9,016 bases of DNA from Bacteroidaceae bacterium (lineage in GTDB: Bacteria > Bacteroidota > Bacteroidia > Bacteroidales > Bacteroidaceae): assembly GCA_900772575.1 (NCBI GenBank), contig CAAHEN010000208.1, positions 1 to 9,016 on the forward strand, in the 5' to 3' direction. The position numbers and the translations under genes were made by a program. A model generated the notes under the pieces. It had not been told where the DNA came from, did not search any database, and saw nothing but the letters and a program-made list of their open reading frames with translations. Below, in pieces: positions 5,963 to 9,016 of this stretch; positions within the stretch are counted from its first letter, which is position 1; each line of letters opens with the position of its first letter.

Positions 5963-5970
5963 TATATTTG
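5963..5970 (+). promoter_or_regulatory. recR: recR operon -7 box
   Basis: TATATTTG matches TAnnTTTG exactly. No clear -33 box is seen; its expected place (about 5938-5943) overlaps the engB -7 box on the other strand. The leader to the recR ATG at 6023 would be about 47 bases and includes the palindromic GC block GCCGGCCGGC at 5984-5993. Confidence 0.6.
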
Positions 5971-6022
5971 CCGACCAAAATGTGCCGGCCGGCCCGCTCA
6001 GCCGATACGGGGCAAGACATTC

Positions 6023-6631
6023 ATGCAGACCGAACAATATCCTTCAAAACTTCTGGAACGTGCCGTGTCAGAGTTGGCAAAGCTCCCCGGCGTAGGGCGT
6101 CGCACCGCACTGCGCCTGGCGCTTCATCTCTTGGCCCGCGATGCCGGTGCCACGCATGCGCTTGCAGATAGCCTGAACCACCTTCGCGACGATGTCAAGT
6201 ACTGCAAGATTTGCCACAACATCTCCGATACCGAGGTGTGCGACATCTGTGCCACGCCGACGCGCGATGCCTCGACTGTCTGCGTGGTCGAGAACATACG
6301 CAGTGTGCTCTCTATAGAAAACACCGGACAGTATCATGGCCTCTATCACGTGCTCGGTGGCGTTATATCGCCCGTCGACGGCATCGGCCCTGCTGACCTG
6401 GAGCTCGACTCGCTCATTGAGCGCCTGCGCGATGGAAAAGTCAAAGAGGTCATCCTGGCTCTCAACCCGACGATGGAGGGGGACACCACAAACTTCTACA
6501 TACAGCGCCGTATGGCCGGTATGCCAGTCAAACTCACCGTTCTGGCGCGGGGCGTCAGCGTCGGCGACGACTTGGAATACACCGACGAAGTGACCCTCGG
6601 CCGCTCCATCATGGACCGTAAGCCCATTTGA
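6023..6631 (+). CDS. recR: Recombination mediator protein RecR
   Basis: RecR works with RecO (and RecF) to load RecA on single-stranded gaps during DNA repair. The 202-residue product shows the family order: a helix-hairpin-helix with LPGVGRRTALRLALHLL at 21-37, a four-Cys zinc finger with Cys61, Cys64, Cys73 and Cys76, and a Toprim domain from about 84 (VCVVEN with Glu90) through ILALNPTMEGDTT to about 178. The C-terminus GRSIMDRKPI is typical. Length is as expected for RecR (about 200). The ATG at 6023 gives the normal N-terminus (SKLLERAVSELAKLPGVG); earlier in-frame starts would precede the promoter. It heads a run of four same-strand genes with gaps of 18 and 3 bases and then a 4-base overlap, so one transcript is likely. 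Confidence 0.98.
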   Translation: MQTEQYPSKLLERAVSELAKLPGVGRRTALRLALHLLARDAGATHALADSLNHLRDDVKYCKICHNISDTEVCDICATPTRDASTVCVVENIRSVLSIENTGQYHGLYHVLGGVISPVDGIGPADLELDSLIERLRDGKVKEVILALNPTMEGDTTNFYIQRRMAGMPVKLTVLARGVSVGDDLEYTDEVTLGRSIMDRKPI

Positions 6632-6649
6632 GCGAAAACACTTAATCAT

Positions 6650-7129
6650 ATGACAGTAACCACTATCTCGCGTCAACTCCTCAGCCTGCGCATAGCCTAT
6701 GTTGGCATCTGGATCGCAGGCGCCGTGTGGACGCTGCTCTCTGAGCTCGACATCTTGCCCACGGAATACTTGGCCCATACCCCGACGGCTGACTATGCTG
6801 TCAGCCTTGCCAGTATCATCACGGCCATCGGGGGCACCTCTCTGGCCCTGCGTCTGATGGCTTTCAAGGTCATACGTCGCCGCTTGCAGGATACCGCCGG
6901 AAATGAAGCGGATAACAGCCGGCTTTATGTTCGTCTGGCCACCGCCAGACTGGGCGTCATGGCATTGGCGCTGTGGACAAACGCTGTGCTCTACTATGCG
7001 ACAGCCTATGTCGGATCAACCCGTTACTGCCTGCTCATCGCCATGATTGCCGCCGTCTTCTGCTGGCCGTCAGAGGGAGAGCGACGCAGCCTTTCGTCCG
7101 TGGGGGGCATCAACGAAAAAGAAGGCTGA
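6650..7129 (+). CDS. Four-helix integral membrane protein of unknown function
   Basis: The 159-residue protein has four predicted membrane segments at about 15-31, 49-69, 101-121 and 125-139, basic loops (FKVIRRR at 72-78), a soluble stretch from about 71 to 100, and a charged C-terminus (EGERR...NEKEG). No signal peptide and no catalytic motif is visible. Helix 4 carries YCLLIAMIAAVFCWPS, a pattern that I remember from small uncharacterised Bacteroidales membrane proteins encoded beside recR; this is memory, not a search. It starts 18 bases after recR and ends 3 bases before the glycosyltransferase start, so it is probably co-transcribed. The neighbouring glycosyltransferase suggests a cell-envelope role, but nothing in the sequence proves it. 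Confidence 0.85.
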   Translation: MTVTTISRQLLSLRIAYVGIWIAGAVWTLLSELDILPTEYLAHTPTADYAVSLASIITAIGGTSLALRLMAFKVIRRRLQDTAGNEADNSRLYVRLATARLGVMALALWTNAVLYYATAYVGSTRYCLLIAMIAAVFCWPSEGERRSLSSVGGINEKEG

Positions 7130-7132
7130 CAC

Positions 7133-8341
7133 ATGGACATCAGCATTGTCATCGTCAGTTATAACGTCCGCCACTTCCTTGAGCAATGTCTGCGGTCTGT
7201 CTATGCTTCGACCGGTGGTGTGGCATATGAGGTGTTCGTCGTCGACAACGCGTCGGCCGACGACAGTCCGCGTTTCATCCGCCAGCGCTTTCCCAAGCAG
7301 CAATATCCTAACCTGCACATCGTGGCCAATGCCCGTAACGTCGGGTTCGGCCGGGCCAACAACCAAGTGCTGCCTCGGGCCAAGGGAGACTATGTGCTCT
7401 TTCTCAACCCAGATACCCTGCTCGGAGAGCGCACACTGGCCGATAGCCTAACCTTCGCGCGCTGCCATCCGGAACTTGGTGCCCTTGGTACCATGATGCT
7501 ACAGACCGACGGACGCTTTGCACCCGAGTCGCGTCGCGGGTTACCCACACCGTGGACGTCCCTCTGCAAGATGTCGGGGCTGTCCAGCCTCTTCCCGAAG
7601 TCGCGGCTCTTTGGCCGCTACTATATGCGCTATCTCGACCGCGACCGCCCGTGTGCCATCGACATCGTCTCCGGCGCCTACATGATGGTTCCCCGTGCGG
7701 CCCTGCTCAGTGGCGGAGGTTTCGATGAGGACTTCTTTATGTACGGCGAGGACATCGACCTCTCATACCGCCTGCTCAAGTCCGAACGCCAGAACTACTA
7801 TATCCCATCACCCATTCTCCATTACAAGGGGGAGAGCACGCACAAAAGCACCTATCGTTATGTGCATGTCTTTTACGGCGCAATGCTCATCTTCTTCAAG
7901 AAGCATTTCCACAAGTCTGCCTGCACGATAGCGCTGCCTGTCAAGTTTGCCATCCTGCTCAAAGCGCTCCTCGAACTCCTGTGGCGCCAGTTGCGCCGCT
8001 TCAGCCGCTTCCTTTTCCCCGTTCGCGGCAACAGCATGGGGCGGCAACTCTATGTCGGCCGGCATGTGGACGACGTCAAAGCGCTTGCGGCGCAATGGGG
8101 CTTGGACGTCACCTGTCTTGAGGGCGACGCACAGACTGTTGAGGCGGCGGACATCGCTGCCGCCATGCCCCGAGGTTGTGTGCATGTCATCTTTGATCTC
8201 AGTAATTTCAGTCGCGCTGCGGTGCTCGACTATTTCCGCCACTCAGACCACCGGCAGCATGTCGGTACCTATGCCCCCGATAGCCAGACACTCATCACCG
8301 GCTCTTACACCATCTGCCTTAATACCCAGATTGACGAATGA
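7133..8341 (+). CDS. Family 2 glycosyltransferase (rhamnosyltransferase-like) with C-terminal extension
   Basis: The 402-residue protein transfers a sugar from a nucleotide donor, probably on the inner face of the membrane during envelope glycan synthesis. The GT-A fold is clear: ISIVIVSYN at 3-11, VVDNASADDS at 36-45, NVGFGRANN at 69-77, the donor/metal motif FLNPDT at 90-95, DIVSGAYMM at 177-185, and the acceptor-side motif FFMYGEDIDLSYRL at 201-214. These features resemble WbbL-type rhamnosyltransferases. A hydrophobic stretch at about 262-284 may associate with the membrane, followed by a basic segment (RQLRRFSRF). Residues about 304-402 form an extra domain beginning RQLYVGRHVDDVK and including VHVIFDLSNFS and GTYAPDSQTLITGS; its alternating strand/helix pattern suggests a small alpha/beta domain of unknown role. 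The start is 3 bases after the preceding stop; the stop overlaps the acetyltransferase start. The sugar and acceptor are not known. Confidence 0.93.
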   Translation: MDISIVIVSYNVRHFLEQCLRSVYASTGGVAYEVFVVDNASADDSPRFIRQRFPKQQYPNLHIVANARNVGFGRANNQVLPRAKGDYVLFLNPDTLLGERTLADSLTFARCHPELGALGTMMLQTDGRFAPESRRGLPTPWTSLCKMSGLSSLFPKSRLFGRYYMRYLDRDRPCAIDIVSGAYMMVPRAALLSGGGFDEDFFMYGEDIDLSYRLLKSERQNYYIPSPILHYKGESTHKSTYRYVHVFYGAMLIFFKKHFHKSACTIALPVKFAILLKALLELLWRQLRRFSRFLFPVRGNSMGRQLYVGRHVDDVKALAAQWGLDVTCLEGDAQTVEAADIAAAMPRGCVHVIFDLSNFSRAAVLDYFRHSDHRQHVGTYAPDSQTLITGSYTICLNTQIDE

Positions 8342-8883
8342 CACTAAGCCACAGCATCGGCGGTGAGCCTGTGGTAAGGCTCCGCGCCCTCGAACCGGAA
8401 GATCTTGACCTCTTCTATGCGATAGAGAATGATCCGTCTGTGTGGGATTTCACCCAGTCGGCCCAACCCTATTCACGCTTTGCCGCTCGCCGCTATTTGG
8501 AGAGCATGCCGCAGGATTTCTTCCAGAGTGGCGAATTGCGCCTCGTCATCGAGCGGGCCGACGGCTGGGCCGTTGGCTTCGCGGATCTTGTGGGTTATGC
8601 ACCGGCCGATGGCCGTGCTGAGGTTTGTATAGCCCTCCATCATGACTACCGGCAAAAGGGCTTGGGCACCGCAGCTCTCGCAGCCCTCGAGGGTTTTTGC
8701 CGTGACCGCCTGCGCCTGCGCCTTCTCTACGCCTATGTCTCCGTGCACGGCAACGAGGTGTGCAACAGTCTGTTTCGCTGCTTGGGCTATGAGCGCGTTG
8801 CCATATTGCCGCAGTGGCATGCCCGTGGTGCCGGCTACGAGGATATTGGCGTCTATCAGAAAATATTGAGAAATCCCGCCTGA
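8338..8883 (+). CDS. GNAT family N-acetyltransferase, RimJ/RimL/SpeG-like
   Basis: The 181-residue protein is a full GNAT enzyme that moves an acetyl group from acetyl-CoA to an amine. It opens with VVRLRALEPEDLDLFYAIENDPSVW (12-36), typical of the RimJ/RimL branch. It carries the acetyl-CoA pyrophosphate motif YRQKGLGTAAL at 104-114 (the Q/R-x-x-G-x-G signature) and ends with NEVCNSLFRCLGYE at about 139-152, the usual motif B region. A tail with GYEDIGVYQKIL follows. The start ATG overlaps the glycosyltransferase stop (ATGA), a sign of translational coupling. The substrate is unknown; a protein N-terminus, a polyamine or a nucleotide-sugar amine are all possible, and the coupling to a glycosyltransferase makes a sugar substrate plausible but unproven. 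The stop is only two bases before the -33 box of the tRNA promoter. Confidence 0.93.
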   Translation: MTLSHSIGGEPVVRLRALEPEDLDLFYAIENDPSVWDFTQSAQPYSRFAARRYLESMPQDFFQSGELRLVIERADGWAVGFADLVGYAPADGRAEVCIALHHDYRQKGLGTAALAALEGFCRDRLRLRLLYAYVSVHGNEVCNSLFRCLGYERVAILPQWHARGAGYEDIGVYQKILRNPA

Positions 8884-8885
8884 TA

Positions 8886-8917
8886 TTTGGCCGGAAAGAA
8901 ATATAATCGTAACTTTG
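8886..8917 (+). promoter_or_regulatory. tRNA-Asp promoter
   Basis: TTTG at 8886-8889, a 20-base spacer, then TAACTTTG at 8910-8917: a match to the Bacteroidetes consensus in both boxes and spacing. The start would fall near 8923, about 22 bases before the tRNA. Confidence 0.75.
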
Positions 8918-8944
8918 CACCCGAATCCAAGAGAGGTACACATT

Positions 8945-9016
8945 GGTGCGTTAGTTCAGCTGGTTAGAATACATGCCTGTCACGCATGGGGTCACGGGTT
9001 CGAGTCCCGTACGCAC
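8945..9016 (+). tRNA. tRNA-Asp (anticodon GTC), cut by the window end
   Basis: The cloverleaf can be drawn by hand. The acceptor 5' strand is GGTGCGT (8945-8951) and the D arm lies at 8954-8970. The anticodon stem is CATGC/GCATG (8972-8976 and 8984-8988) with loop CTGTCAC and anticodon GTC at 8979-8981. The T arm is ACGGG/CCCGT (8994-8998 and 9006-9010). The acceptor 3' strand is ACGCAC (9011-9016), lacking one last pairing base, the discriminator and any CCA, which lie beyond the window. G at 34 and the GTC anticodon identify aspartate. Confidence 0.96.

Noticed and set aside
5984..5993. GCCGGCCGGC palindrome in the recR leader as an operator
   Set aside because: GC-only self-complementary strings of this kind are expected by chance in this composition; no second copy is seen at another promoter here.
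6068..6778. 236-codon open frame antisense to recR
   Set aside because: Its product has no recognisable family features and runs opposite to a clear recR gene; long antisense frames are common at this GC content.
7808..8242. 144-codon open frame antisense to the glycosyltransferase gene
   Set aside because: Shadow of a clear coding frame; no start signal and no domain likeness.
1..9016. CRISPR array, insertion sequence, integrase or prophage genes
   Set aside because: No spaced direct repeats, no transposase or integrase motifs and no terminal inverted repeats were seen on either strand.

Overview
This window reads as a piece of chromosome from a member of the Bacteroidota, most likely order Bacteroidales. 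Every promoter I can recognise has the Bacteroidetes form (a TTTG-like -33 box, about 19-20 bases, then a TAnnTTTG-like -7 box). No start codon is preceded by a Shine-Dalgarno sequence. The gene content (short-form RecR and EngB, an L19 gene, an M23/LysM peptidase, a histidine kinase with an H-Q-L-G-T-P H-box) fits the same group. Most of the window looks about 55-58% GC by hand count of sampled lines. I cannot fix the genus.

Left part (1-2221, all minus strand): a Type II restriction-modification cassette. A 5-methylcytosine methyltransferase is followed, with an 8-base ATGAGTGA overlap, by a PmeII/EcoO109I-like restriction endonuclease. Downstream lies the start of a secreted, probably beta-helix, protein that runs off the window. 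The endonuclease gene is clearly more AT-rich than everything else here. The cassette sits downstream of rplS (ribosomal protein L19, minus strand), separated from it by a strong hairpin.

Middle (2707-5914): a gene-free 354-base region holds the back-to-back promoters of rplS (minus) and of a secreted M23 peptidase with a C-terminal LysM domain (plus). The peptidase gene converges on an orphan sensor histidine kinase (minus), and a GC-rich hairpin lies between their 3' ends. The kinase lies 11 bases downstream of engB, the ribosome-assembly GTPase, and is probably co-transcribed with it.

Right part (5915-9016, plus strand): recR is divergent from engB, and the two -7 boxes lie so close that each promoter's -33 zone overlaps the other's -7 box. 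recR leads a tight run: recR, a four-helix membrane protein, a family 2 glycosyltransferase with an unusual C-terminal extension, and a GNAT acetyltransferase (4-base ATGA overlap). A tRNA-Asp(GTC) gene with its own near-consensus promoter starts just after the acetyltransferase stop, and the window ends one base short of completing its acceptor stem.

I did not find a system that I can defend as wholly undescribed. The points most worth a second look are the mixed-composition restriction-modification cassette, the overlapping engB/recR promoters, the dyad at the rplS start site, and the C-terminal domain of the glycosyltransferase.
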